Assembly: GCA_032622095.1 (NCBI GenBank)
Contig: CP136067.1
Location: forward strand, 78,146,705 to 78,210,704
From: Siphonodentalium dalli
Lineage: Eukaryota > Mollusca > Scaphopoda > Gadilida > Siphonodentaliidae
Reading direction: 5' to 3'
Length of the DNA: 64,000 nt
In this document: positions 10,589 to 22,263 of the stretch, piece after piece
Layout of the letters: each line of letters opens with the position of its first letter
How positions within the stretch are numbered: the first letter of the stretch is position 1
The notes under the pieces: model-generated
What the model saw: only the letters and a program-made list of their open reading frames with translations
The model's database searches: none
What the model was told of the DNA's origin: nothing
Position numbers and translations under genes: made by a program

Positions 10589-11098
10589 CTAGCCGATGAG
10601 CCCGACGTTGTCCGGGCTATTCAAAAACCAAATTTCAAGTCGATAGCTCTACCCGTTTCCGAGATCTGGTCTGCGCATGCGCGAAGCTGGCGTCGCACGG
10701 GCTCGGCGACCCGATAAAATTCGTATCCGGGGCAAGATACATTCACATAGCAAATTTCAAGTCGATAGCTCCACCCGTTTCCGAGATCTCGTCTGCTCAT
10801 GCGCGAAGCTGGCATCGCACGGGCTCGGCGACTCGATAAAATTCGTATCCGGGGCAAGATACATTCACATAGCAAATTTCAAGTCGATAGCTCCACCCGT
10901 TTCCGAGATTTCGTCTGCGCATGCGCTGCACGGGCGCAGCACGGGCTCGCCAATACGACAACGTCCACCGCCTGGTCAAACTACACACACGTACCAAGTT
11001 TCGTCCCGATCGTTTGTGAATCGTAGATTTGTATCAATGACAGACAAACATACAAAGAAACATACAGACAAACAGAGGTCTTCAAAATATATATGAGA
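10589..11098 (-). mobile_element. A1-type element, second copy of the duplicated pair
   Basis: It has the CTAG end, the AGCCCG..CGGGCT hairpin, 122-bp tandem units (about 10,620-10,920), the 'gtcccgatcg' block, an (ACAG/ACAA)n tract and an AT-rich GA end. It matches 3,140-3,689 closely, confirming that the A2+A1 pair was duplicated together. Confidence 0.65.
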
Positions 11099-12233
11099 CT
11101 AGCCGATGAGCCCGATGTTGTCCGGGCTGTTCAAAAACGAATTTTCAAGTCGATAGCTCTACCCAGCCCGACGTTGTCCGGGTTATTCAAAAACCAAATT
11201 TCAAGTCGATAGCTGTACCCGTTTCCTAGATCTGGTCTGCGCGAAGCTGGCGTCGCACGGGCTCGGTGACCCGATAAAATTCGTACCCGGGGCAAGATAC
11301 ATTCACTGCCGTAACAGGTGATAACATGTTCACATTCGGCGGATCGGGCACTGCGGTCAGTCAAAAAACATAACGCTCACGCTATAACTCCGGTATCACT
11401 AACGTACGCGGCATTGGGAGGGTCAGTTTAACTTCCGCCTGGATCCACGTGGCGTGACGTAATTCACAACCACGTGTATTTACCTCGAAAGAGTTCAAAT
11501 TGCGCGACCGCGACGCACACAATGGCCCGATAATGGGCACGCATTCCCTGGCATTTCCCAGAAGATATTCATGGGGAGGTCGAGTGACCAATTTTGAAAT
11601 TTTCTGGTCGCATTCGTCTGTAGGTCTGAGCAATTCTCGGCTAGATATTGTTACCAACGTGACATATTTAAATTAATCCCGCCGCGCACCCCATCACCAA
11701 CGCGACATGTGCTGCTTTCGTAGAGATGACGAAATATGAGTGAGACAGAGAATATTGTTTGATCGAAAGCATTTGAATTAATAAGTCGCAATACTCGCCT
11801 TGATGGTGGCTAATATATAGATATTTGTCCCTGTTAGGTGTTGTGAATGTCGTTACTCGCATTGATGGTGGCTAATAGATATTTGTCCCTGTTAGGTGTT
11901 GGGAATGTCGTCACACAACACGCTCATGTCTGGATACAGTCTTACACGATCACGCCGAGACCCAGACGTAAGAGTCACATTAAACACATACGATCTTTAT
12001 CAACACACTGCGGACACGAACGCTCTTTAACTATCAACGCTATTAACCACCGCAGTGCCGTTTTTTTGGGACTGAGAGTGGAGAATGGGTGCTCTGAGCT
12101 TCTCCAAAATGCCGCGACGACGATTCCCGTGGCTTTTTACCCTTAGATGGGAAGTTTGAACTCAATCGAGCCAGCCGTTTTCGATTCTATGAAGTACACA
12201 TATATATACGGAAGTCTCAAAATATATAGTAGA
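11099..12233 (-). mobile_element. Composite A1/A2 element
   Basis: It starts with CTAG and the A1-type hairpin, which occurs twice (about 11,105 and 11,166). It then leaves the A1 consensus at about 11,305 for GC-rich sequence not seen elsewhere in the window (11,310-11,660), a duplicated 'gatggtggctaatagatatttgtccc' block near 11,800 and 11,865, the CGCTCTTTAACTATC module near 12,019 and an A2-type end. Confidence 0.5.
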
Positions 12234-13355
12234 CTAGCAGGTTAGCCCGCCACCGGCGGCAATAGTCAGAAACATGACAATTTTTAAGTTTTAAATAGCA
12301 GGTTAGCCCGCACGGGCTCAGCGACCCGATAAAATTCGTATCCGGGGCAAGATACATTCACATACCAATTTCAAGTCGATAGCTCCACCCGTTTCCGATA
12401 TCTCGTCTGCGCATGCGCTGCACGGGCGTCGCACGGGCTCGCCAATACGACAGCGACGACCACCTGGTCAAACTACACTCACGTACCAGGTTTCGTCCCG
12501 ATCGGTCGAGGTGTTGGTATCTGATGCAAAAGACGAAATTGTGAGTGTTGGTCAATAGTCCCCGCCGTGAACCTCATCGTCGCAAAGAGCGGACAGTCAA
12601 TTAACCCCGTTGTGAACCTCAATCACCAACGCGACGTAAACATTTGTTGCGTTCTAAAAATAGGAAAGCACTTTCTCTCTGCATAATTCTGCAGATGCTA
12701 ATAACGTTGCTCCCCGTAGGTAGCAATATCGTTGTTGTTGATATTTACGGCTTGGGGGCTATTTTCTTATTTAGCAAGTTTGAGCTCAATCGGTTAGAGT
12801 CTATAAAGGACACACTCATATATATGACACTTCCGTAGGTAGCAAGTTTGAGCTCAATCGGCATTCCCTGGAATTTCCCGTAGATTGGCAGATTCCAGTA
12901 GCTTTATAACGGTATATCTGGGGAGAAATCTGATGCTATATTCGTGATTATCTGGGATGATTTCGGTATATACCGGTATATACCGGTATATACTGTAAAA
13001 ACAAAGCGCGCCATCCGTGCTCGCAGGGAATAAATTTCGAGCGATAACGTTTGCGTTCCCGTATAACTCTGCAGATGCGAATAACGTTGAATGGGAAACA
13101 GACGCTCTTTATAGAGATGCGTCAAAAACAAACGCTCATTAAATAATCACTTGGTTAACCCACGCCGTGCCTTTGCGGTGATTTGAGATTGGAGAACGGG
13201 TGCTCTGAGCTTCTCTAAACCGCGACCACGGTCGTGTCGGTGGGATTTGACACTTACATAGGAAGTTTGAGCTCAATATGTACACGCGTTTTGGATTCTA
13301 TGAAGTACACACACACACACACATATATACGAAGTCTCAAAATATATAGTATAGA
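12234..13355 (-). mobile_element. A2-type element with palindrome repeat
   Basis: CTAG is followed by a CGCCAC..GGCGG variant of the hairpin. The interior has an A1-derived block (12,300-12,510), a segment duplicated at 15,413-16,030, three tandem copies of the 10-bp palindrome GGTATATACC (about 12,964-12,993), the CGCTCTTTATAG module (about 13,104) and a (CA)n end. Confidence 0.55.
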
Positions 13356-14176
13356 CTAGCAGGTTAGCCCGCCACTGGCGGCATTCGTCCCATGGCTTTG
13401 TTCGAAAAAGCAATTGCAACAGGTTCCGAGACACTTCTGCTGCATTTGTACCAAATTTCGTCAGAAACATGACATTTTTTTAATTATTTTTGTTTTTGTT
13501 TTTGTTTTTTTTATATTTTTTAATGTTTTTTAAATTTAATATATATTTTTTCTGAATTTTTTGTTTTTGTTTTAATTTTTTTAATTTTAAATTGTTTTAA
13601 TTAAATTTTAGAAATCCCCCCTTCCTAGGAACGACAGACAACGCTCGAGCGATAACATTGCATTGAATTGAAAACAAACGCTTCCCGTCGTGAAATGTCT
13701 CTGCATAATATTTCGAGCGACAGGCTACAGACTCCCGTCATACAGATAAGTAGATAGCGAAACGAAATTTACATGTAGAAATCCCCCCTTCCTAGGAACG
13801 ACAGACAACGCTCGAGCGATAACATTGCATTGAATTGAAAACAAACGCTTCCCGTCGTGAAATGTCTCTGCATAATATTTCGAGCGACAGGCTACAGACT
13901 CCCGTCATACAGATAAGTAGATAGTAGACACTGCGGAAAACGAACACTCTTTATATATCAACGCTATTAACCCCGAAGTGCCGATTGCGGTGATTTTGAT
14001 GATTGGGAAGGGAGAAACGGTGCTCTGGGCTTCTCCAAAACGCGACCACGGCCGTGTCGGTGGGATTTTACACTTATATACGAAATTTGAGCTCAATCTG
14101 AACACGCGTTTTGGATTCCATGAAGTACACATATACACACATATACATATACGTAGTTCTCAAATTATATTGTAGA
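13356..14176 (-). mobile_element. A2-type element with internal 167-bp tandem duplication
   Basis: It is bounded by CTAG at 13,356 and GA|CTAG at 14,175-14,180. It has an A/T-only stretch (about 13,470-13,610). The block starting 'gaaatccccccttcc' at 13,611 is repeated from 13,778. An AACACTCTTTATATATC variant of the shared module lies near 13,943. Confidence 0.55.
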
Positions 14177-14984
14177 CTAGCCGATGAGCCCGACGTTGTC
14201 CGGGCTATTCAAAAACCAAATTTCAAGTCGATAGCTCCACCCGTTTCCTAGATCTGGTCTGCGAACGCGCGAAGCTTGCGTCGCACGGGCTCGACGACCC
14301 GATAAAATTCGTATCCGGGGCAAGATACATTCACATAGCAAATTTCAAGTCGATAGCTCCACCCGTTTCCGAGATATCGTCTGCGCACGCACGAAGCGGG
14401 CGCCGCACGGGCTCGCCAATACGACAACGTCGACCGCCTGGTCAAACTACACACACGTACCAAGTTTCGTCTCGATCGGTCCTATGAAATACAGCACAAC
14501 ACGCATTTTTGGTTTTTCATGAATTAATTCATGGTACCCGTCCCTCAAAGACTGACCCGATGAAAAATTCCGCTGTTCCTAGGACATATATGACACAACA
14601 ACCCATTCTGCCTTTTTAATCGAGATAATTGCATTCCGCGTTTCGTTTTGGATCCGTATTTTAAGCATGTGTAGACGTTTAGCCATGTCGATTACAATAA
14701 ATAGCGTTCGTCGTTAACAACTCCGTATATGGTCAATATAACGATCGTTGATGCCTTAACCCCCGAAGTGGCGTTTGCGGTGATTTTGATGATTGGGAGT
14801 GGAGAATCGGTGCTCAGAGCTTGTCAAAAATGCGACGTGGACGATCCTCGTGGGTTTTTACACTTATATACGAAATTTGAGCTCAATCCGTCCAGGCGTT
14901 TTCGATTCCATGACGTACCCACATACATATATATATATACGCACATATATATATATATACGTAGTTCTCAAAATATATAGTAGA
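14177..14984 (-). mobile_element. A1/A2 hybrid element
   Basis: The left end is A1-type (CTAG, hairpin, about one and a half 122-bp units to 14,360, and the 'gtacccaagtttcgt' region). From about 14,490 it becomes A2-type, with the shared module near 14,700 and a (TA)n end. Such hybrids suggest recombination or template switching between the two families. Confidence 0.5.
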
Positions 14985-16033
14985 CTAGCAGGTTAGCCCG
15001 CCACTGGCGGCATTCGTCCCATGGCTTTGTTTCAGAAACATGACATTTTTGTAATTATTCTGTTTTTATTTATTTTTGTTTTTTATTTTTGAATATGAAT
15101 TTAATGTTTTTTAAATTTAATATATTTTGTTTCTGAATGGTTTTTTTATTGTTAATTTTTTTTAATTTTAAATTGTTTTAATTAAATTGTAAATTGTTTT
15201 AATTAATTTTTTTGTTTCTGGCGGAAAAATTTACCGGTAGAAATCCCCCCTTCCTAGGAACGACAGACAACGCATTCTTTGTTTCGTGAAATCTCTCTAC
15301 GATAACATTGAATTTAAAACAAACGCTTCCCGTCGGGAAATCTGTCTTCGGGTCGTTGTTGTTGGCATCACGGCTCCCCGAAAACTCTCACATTGCCGAA
15401 AACGTGTATTTAGTAATATCGTTGTTGTTGATATTTACGGCTTGGGGGCTATTTTCTTATTTAGCAAGTTTGAGCTCAATCGGTTAGAGTCTATAAAGGA
15501 CACACTCATATATATGACACTTCCCGTAGGTAGCAAGTTTGAGCTCAATCGGCATTCCCTGGAATTTCCCGTAGATTCGCAGATTCCAGTAGCTTTATAA
15601 CGGTATATCTGGGGAGAAATCTGATGCTATATTCGTGATTATGTGGGATGATTTCGGTATATACCGAAGGTATATACTGTAAAAACAAAGCGCGCCATCC
15701 GTGCTCGCAGGGAATAAATTTCGAGCGATAACGTTTGCGTTCCCGTATAACTCTGCAGATGCGAATAACGTTGAATGGGAAACAGACGCTCTTTATAGAG
15801 ATGCGTCAAAAACAAACGCTCATTAAATAATCACTTGATTAACCCCCGCCGTGCCTTTGCGGTGATTTGAGATTGGAGAACGGGTGCTCTGAGCTTCTCT
15901 AAACCGCGACCACGGTCGTGTCGGTGGGATTTGACACTTACATAGGAAGTTTGAGCTCAATCTTTACACGCGTTTTGGATTCTATGAAGTACACACACAC
16001 ACATATACGAAGTCTCAAAATATATAGTATAGA
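14985..16033 (-). mobile_element. A2-type element
   Basis: CTAG plus the CGCCAcTGGCG hairpin, an A/T-rich interior, and a ~620-bp segment (15,413-16,030) nearly identical to 12,720-13,355, including the GGTATATACC palindrome region in shorter form and the CGCTCTTTATAG module (about 15,788). Confidence 0.55.
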
Positions 16034-17985
16034 CTAGCAGGTTAGCCCGCCACTGGCGTGGTTGGTCAGAAACATGACATTTTTAAAATTATTTTGTATT
16101 TTTTAACATAGCATTTTTTGTTTTTCATGAATTAATTCATGGTACCCGTCCCTCAAAGACTGACCGATGAAAAAAATCCCCTGTTCCTTGGACACAATAT
16201 ATGACACAACAACCCATTCTGCATTTTTAATCGAGATAATTGCATTCCGCGTTTCGTTTTGCATCCGTGTTTACGCATGGGTAGCCGTTTAGCAGCTTCG
16301 ATTGTTATCAGGCGGAAAAACTGACCCGATGAAATCCCCCCCCTTCCCTTCCTATGAACGACAGCACAACACGCATGTTTTGTTTTTCATGAATTAATTC
16401 ATGGTACCCGTCCCTCAAAGACTGACCCGATGAAAAATTCCCCTGTTCCTAGGACATACATGACACAACAACCCATTCAGACTTTTTAATCGAGATAATT
16501 GCTTTCCGCGTTTCGTTTGGCATCCGTATTTTACGCATGGGTAGCCGTTTAGCAGCTTCGATTGTAATCGGGCGGAAAAACTGACCCGATGAAATCACCC
16601 TTCCCTTCCTATGAAAGACAGCACAACACGCATTTTTTGTTTTTCATGAATTAATTCATGGTACCCGTCCCTCAAAGACTGACCCGATGAAAAATTCCCC
16701 CGTTCCTAGGACATATATGACACAACAACCCATTCTGCCTTTTTAATCGAGATAATTGCATACCGCGTTTCGTTTTGCATCCGTATTTTAAGCATGGGTA
16801 GCCGTTTAGCAGCTTCGATTGTAATAAAGAGCGTTGATCCTTAACACCTCCGAATATGGTCAATATAAAGATCGTTGATGCCTTAACCCCAGGAGTGGCG
16901 TTTTCGGTGATTTTGATGATTGGGAGTGGAGAAATGGTGCTCATAGCTTCTCCAAAACGCGACAACTACGGTGTCCGTGGGTTTTTACCCTTAGATGGGA
17001 AGTTTGAACTCGATCCGACCAGCCGTTTTCGATTCTATAAAGTACCCACATATATATATACACACATATATATATACGGAAGTCTCAAAATATATATATA
17101 GAATGGCAGATTCGAGTAGCTTTATAACGGTATATCTGGGGAGAAATCTGATGCTATCTTCGTGATTATCTGGGATGATTTCGGTATATACCAAAGGTAT
17201 ATACTGTAAAAACAAAAGCGCTCCATCCGTGCTCGCAGGTTTGGTCAGAAACATGACAATTTTAATTTTTTAATTAAATTTTTTTTTTTTAATTAATTTT
17301 TGGTTTTTCAATATTTTACCCGATTTGACCTTGAATTGATCATTCTCAAGGTCAAGTTGGGGTCACAATTTAACCCGTTCATGACACTTCCCGCAGGTAG
17401 CAAGTGTGAGCGCAATCGGTTCGAGTCTATAAAGGACATATGCACACATATATATAATTTGTGGGTACCCTTTTCGAGGTGAAAATCATCTAGGGCGGAA
17501 AAACTGACCCGATCACGATAAATGACGAGATATGAGTGCGACAGAGAATATTGCAACTCGAACGAATGGCAGTGTTGCTATTCACAAAGAATTGTAAATG
17601 AACTGCGTCTGATCCAATTGTAAAAGTATTATGACTTCCAATAAACCGCATAGGAAAGCACTTGTTCCCGTATATCTCTCTGCCTAATAAATTTCGAGCG
17701 ATAACGTTGTAAACAAACGCTCTTTTTATAGCGACGCGTCATATACAACGCTCATTAAATTATCACTTGATTAACCACCGCAGTGCCGTTCGCGGTGATT
17801 TTGCTGATTGGGAGTGGAGAAAGGGTGCTCAGAGCTTCTCCAAAAAGCGACAACTACGGTGTCCGTAGGATTTTACCCTTATTTACGAAATTTGAGCTCG
17901 ATCCGACCAGCCTTTTTCGATTCTATGAAGTACACATATACACACACACACATATATATACGGAAGTCTCAAAATATATAGTAGA
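16034..17985 (-). mobile_element. A2-type elements, expanded and partly truncated
   Basis: It begins with CTAG and the A2 hairpin. A ~260-bp block (ggcggaaaaactgacccg.. at 16,311 and 16,571, with a partial copy near 16,140) is tandemly repeated. A GA end without a following CTAG at about 17,100 marks a truncated junction, so at least two elements are merged here. A second body with TGACCTTGA-type inverted half-sites (about 17,325-17,355) and the CGCTCTTTTTATAG module (about 17,727) continues to the next CTAG. Confidence 0.45.
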
Positions 17986-18334
17986 CTAGCCAAATTTCAA
18001 GTCGATAGCTCCACCCGTTTCCGAGATCTCGTCTGCGCATGCGCGAAGCGGGCGCCGCACGGGCTCGGTGACCCGAAAAAATTCGCATCCGGGGCAAGAT
18101 ACATTCACATAGCAAATTTCAAGTCGATAGCTCCACCCGTTTCCGAGATCTCGTCTGCGCATGCGCGAAGCGGGTGCCGCACGGGCTCGCCAATACGACA
18201 ACGACGACCGCCTGGTCAAACTACACTCACGTACCAAGATTCGTCCCGATCGGTCGAGAATCGTAGATTTGTATTAATGACAGACAGACAAACAAACATA
18301 CATACAGACAGAGGTCTTCAAAATATATATGAGA
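17986..18334 (-). mobile_element. A1-type element, 3' hairpin deleted
   Basis: CTAG is followed directly by 'ccaaatttcaagtcg', so the hairpin segment is missing. Two 122-bp units, the 'cgatcggtcgagaatcg' block, an (ACAG)n tract and a normal GA end follow. Confidence 0.55.
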
Positions 18335-18764
18335 CTAGCCGATGAGCCCGACGTTGTCCGGGATATTCAAAAACCAAATTTCAAGTCGATAGCTCTACCC
18401 AGCGCTATTCAAAAACCAAATTTCAAGTCGATAGCTCCACCCGTTTCCGAGATCTCGTCTGCGCATGCGCGAATCTGGCGTCGCACGGGCTCGGCGACCC
18501 GATAAAATTCGTATACGGGGCAAGACACATTCACATACCAAATTTCAAGTCGATAGCTCCACCCGTTTCCGAGATCTCGTCTGCGCATGCGCGAAACGGG
18601 CGCCGCACGGGCTCGCCAATACGACAACGTTCACCGCCTGGTCAAACTACACACACGTACCAAGTTTCGTCCCGATCGGTCGAGAATCGTAGATTTGTAT
18701 AAATGACAGACAGACAAACAAACAAACATACATACAGACAGAGGTCTTCAAAATATATATGAGA
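18335..18764 (-). mobile_element. A1-type element
   Basis: A complete A1 layout: CTAG, hairpin, a short duplicated 'attcaaaaaccaaatttcaag' block, a 122-bp unit plus a partial one, an (ACAG/ACAA)n tract and an AT-rich GA end. Confidence 0.6.
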
Positions 18765-19962
18765 CTAGCAGGTTAGCCCGCCACTGGCGGCGTTGGTCCG
18801 AAACATGACATTTTTTTCGCGCTTTTCAATGAGTTAATCGTGCCTTTTTAAGAGAAATTATTGTACCCTCCCTAAAAGAGGTATGATTTAAGGTACATTG
18901 GGCGGAAAAAAAACAGACCCGATGATGTCGTTGTTGTTGGCATTCAGGGCTTCGGGTCGTTGGCATCACGGCTCGGGGCTACCCGAAAAATCTCACATTG
19001 CCGTATAGGGAAAATAGGATTGCGTGTATTTAGTAATTTTAACTAATTATTTTCTCGCCAACAATGTCGTTGTTGTTGATATTTACGGCTTGGGGGCTAT
19101 TTTCTCGCCAACAATGTCGTTGGCGTTCACGGTTTTGGGCAGTGGAAGTCCCGTCAGATTTGGGACGTATCGCAGTGCCTCGCGGATTCACTTAAAAAAC
19201 TGATCCGATGATGTCGTTGTTGGCATTCGGGGCTTCGGGTCGTTGTTGTTGGCATCACGGCTCCCCGAAAAATCTCACATTGCCGAAAAGGGAAAATAGG
19301 ATGCGTGTATTTATTAATTTTAACTAATTATTTTCTCGCCAACAATGTCGTTGTTGTTGATATTTACGGCTTGGAGGCTATTTTCTCGCCAACAATGTCG
19401 TTGGCGTTCACGGTTTGGGGCAGTGGAAGTCCCGTCAGATTCGGGACGTATCGCAGTACCTCGGATACACTTAAATTTCAGCAGCCATATAGCTGCGTCA
19501 GTTAGCAGGAATTGTGGTGTGTAAGTTTATACTTTAAAATCTAAATGTTTCGGAAATAGATTAATATTTTCAGCCGTAACAAAAAATTTATACATCAGAA
19601 AATGTAAATTCTATATTTTGCGAGGTATTAGCAAGTTTTGGCTCAACGGGTTTAGCAGTTTGAAGTGAATATGGATATAAAAATATATATATACAGATAT
19701 CAAAAAATGTAGAGTTACTCCTCTTGGATCGCGAGCGAATATCAACCCGATTAACCCCCGCCGTGATTTTATTGATTGGGAGTGGAGAACGGGTGATCAG
19801 AGCATGTCCAAAATGCGACGTCGGCGATCCCCGTGGGTTTTGACACTTATATACGAAATTGAGCTCAATTCGTCCAGGCGTTTTCGATTCCATGACGTAC
19901 CCATATACACACACACACACACACATATATATATACGGAAGTCTCAAAATATATATATAGAG
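18765..19962 (-). mobile_element. A2-type element with 285-bp tandem duplication
   Basis: It has CTAG plus the A2 hairpin. A block beginning 'gatgatgtcgttgttg' at about 18,921 recurs at about 19,206, with internal 'ctcgccaacaatgtcgttg' repeats. The right end has a (CA)n/(TA)n tract, and the junction with the next element is GAGTAG rather than GACTAG, a single-base change. Confidence 0.5.
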
Positions 19963-20411
19963 TAGCCGATGAGCCCGACGTTGTCCGGGCTATTCAAAAA
20001 CCAAATTTCAAGTCGATAGCTCCACCCGTTTCCGAGATCTGGTCTGCGCATGCGCGAAGCTGGCGTCGCACGGGCTCGGCGACCCGATAAAATTCGTATC
20101 CGGGGCAAGATACATTCACATACCAAATTTCCAGTCGATAGCTCCACCCGTTTCCGATATCTCGTCTGCGCATGCGCGAAGCTGGCGTCGCACGGGCTCG
20201 GCGACCCGATAAAATTCGTATTCGGGGCAAGATACATTCACATACCAAATTTCAAGTCGATAGCTCCACCCGTTTCCGAGATCTCGTCTGCGCATGCACT
20301 GCACGGGCGTCGCACGGGCTCGCCAATACGACAACGACCACCGCCTGGTCAAACTACACACACGTACCAAGTTTCGTCCCGATCGGTCGAGAATCGTAGA
20401 TTTGTATTAAT

Positions 20412-20445
<34 letters not shown>

Positions 20446-20465
20446 GGTCTTCAAAATATATGAGA
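19963..20465 (-). mobile_element. A1-type element, three 122-bp units
   Basis: The best-preserved A1 copy. The hairpin segment is at about 19,973-19,992, and 122-bp units begin near 20,001, 20,123 and 20,245. The 'gtaccaagtttcgtcccg' block, (ACAG)n at about 20,412-20,444 and the AT-rich GA end follow. Confidence 0.65.
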
Positions 20466-20784
20466 CTAGCCGATGATCCCGACGTTGTCCGGGCTATTCA
20501 AAAACCAAATTTCAAGTCGATAGCTCCACCCGTTTCCGAGATCTGGTCTGCGCGAATCTGGCGTCGCACGGGCTCGGCGACCCGATAAAATTCGTATCCG
20601 GGGCAAGATACATTCACATACCAAACTTCGAGTCGATAGCTCCACCCGTTTCCGAGATCTCGTCTGCGCATGCGCGAAGCGGGCGCCGCACGGGCTCGCC
20701 AATGCGACAAAGTCGACCGCCTGGTCAAACTACACACGTACAAGACAGACAGACAGACAGAGGTCTTCAAATATATATATGAGA
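20466..20784 (-). mobile_element. A1-type element, short
   Basis: CTAG, hairpin, a 122-bp unit with a small deletion, a truncated right block and (ACAG)n leading into the GA end. Confidence 0.6.
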
Positions 20785-21360
20785 CTAGCCGATGGGCCCG
20801 ACGTTGTCCGGGCTATTCAAAAACCAAATTTCAAGTCGATAGCTCTACCCAGCCCGACGTTGTCCGGGCTATTCAAAAACCGAGATCTGGTCTGCGCATG
20901 CGCGAAGCTGGCGTCGCACGGGCTCGGCGACCCGATAAAATTCGTATCCGGGGCAAGATACTTCACATACCAAATTTCAAGTCGATAGCTCCACCCGTTT
21001 CCGAGATCTCGTCTGCGCATGCGCGAAGCTGGCGTCGCACGGGCTCGGCGACCCGATGAAATTCGTAACCGGGACAAGATACATTCACATACCAAATTTC
21101 AAGTCGATAGCTCCACCCGTTTCCGAGATCTCGTCTGCGCATGCGCGAAGCTGCCGTCGCACGGGCTCGGCGACCCGATTTCCGAGATCTCGTCTGCGCA
21201 TGCGCTGCACGGGCTCGCCAATACGACAACGTCCACCGCCTGGTCAAACTACACACACGTACCAAGTTTTGTCCCGATCGGTCGAGAATCGTAGATTTGT
21301 ATAAATGACAGACAGACAGACATACATACAGACAAACAAACAGAGGTCTTCAAAATATAT
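20785..21360 (-). mobile_element. A1-type element
   Basis: CTAG, a duplicated hairpin segment (about 20,800 and 20,851), three 122-bp units (about 20,880-21,180), the 'cgatcggtcgagaatcg' block and (ACAG)n. The right end is cut short: the usual GAGACTAG junction is reduced to 'atatatagctg', as if six bases were lost between this element and the next 3' hairpin. Confidence 0.55.
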
Positions 21361-21409
21361 ATAGCTGATGTGCCCGACGTTGTCCGGGCTATTTCTCAAA
21401 ATATAAGAG

Positions 21410-21560
21410 ATCAAATATGATCTAAGTCATTTTCGACACCATTATACAGGGTTCTCATCGTTGCCACCAAACGTAAAACTATAGATCAGATATGATCTAG
21501 GTCATTTTCGACACCATTATACAGGGTTCTCATCGTTGCCACCAAACGTAAATCCTATGT
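21410..21560. repeat. 75-bp tandem duplication in the Helitron 3' region
   Basis: Two copies of a block containing 'tcattttcgacaccattata' start near 21,421 and 21,496, differing at very few positions. Confidence 0.7.
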
Positions 21561-21739
21561 CATATTTGACGGGTGATTTGCAATCGTCCGTAATAATAGC
21601 TTAAGTGTGATCCCCTCTGCTTCGATTCGGGCCTCTGTGTTAGTTGGTAGAGAGTTTAGCTAGTTAAAATCACAACAAAGGCCTGAATGTTGTTCGGGCT
21701 TGGGACCGACAGTGGCAGCATTAGATCAATAAATTAAAT

Positions 21740-22262
21740 AAATAGTATATACAAAATGTACATCAATATACATGTTCTCCGGCCCGGCGACCGATCACCG
21801 AAGAACATTTCCTGAGATCAATACATTAAATAAACTATATACACAAGATCATGGAGTAACATCAAATGTCACGAAGAATAGGTTAGTTGGCATGCCCAGC
21901 ACTCTGATCAGATCAATAAATAAAATAAATATTATGTACAAAATGTTCATCGGTCTGGCGACCAATCACCGAAGAACTTCACATGGGATAAATGAATTGA
22001 ATGAATAAATAATATGCACGCAATGGCAATATTATACATGTTCATCGGCCTGGCGACCAATCACCGAAGAACTTCACATGAGACCAATAAATTAATGAAT
22101 AAGTAGTATGTACACAATGGACATGTACATGTTCTCCGGCCCGGCGACCGATCACCGAAGAACATTTCCTGAGATCAATAAATTAAATGAACTATATACA
22201 CAATATCATGGAGTAACATCAAATGTCACGAAGAGAGGTTAGTTGGCATGCCCAGCACTCTT
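21740..22262. repeat. Degenerate repeats in the Helitron 3' UTR
   Basis: Four copies of a block with 'ggcgaccNatcaccgaagaac' lie near 21,783, 21,957, 22,049 and 22,143, with 'atcaataaattaaat'-type linkers. Segment 21,770-21,910 is almost identical to 22,128-22,258, including the sequence just past the RepHel stop codon, so part of the 3' UTR was duplicated. Confidence 0.7.
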
Positions 22263-22263
22263 A

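Noticed and set aside
10621..11096. Overlapping frames of 60-140 codons on both strands in A1 elements
   Set aside because: They arise from GC-rich 122-bp repeats with few stops. Multiple frames are open at once and no known motif occurs.
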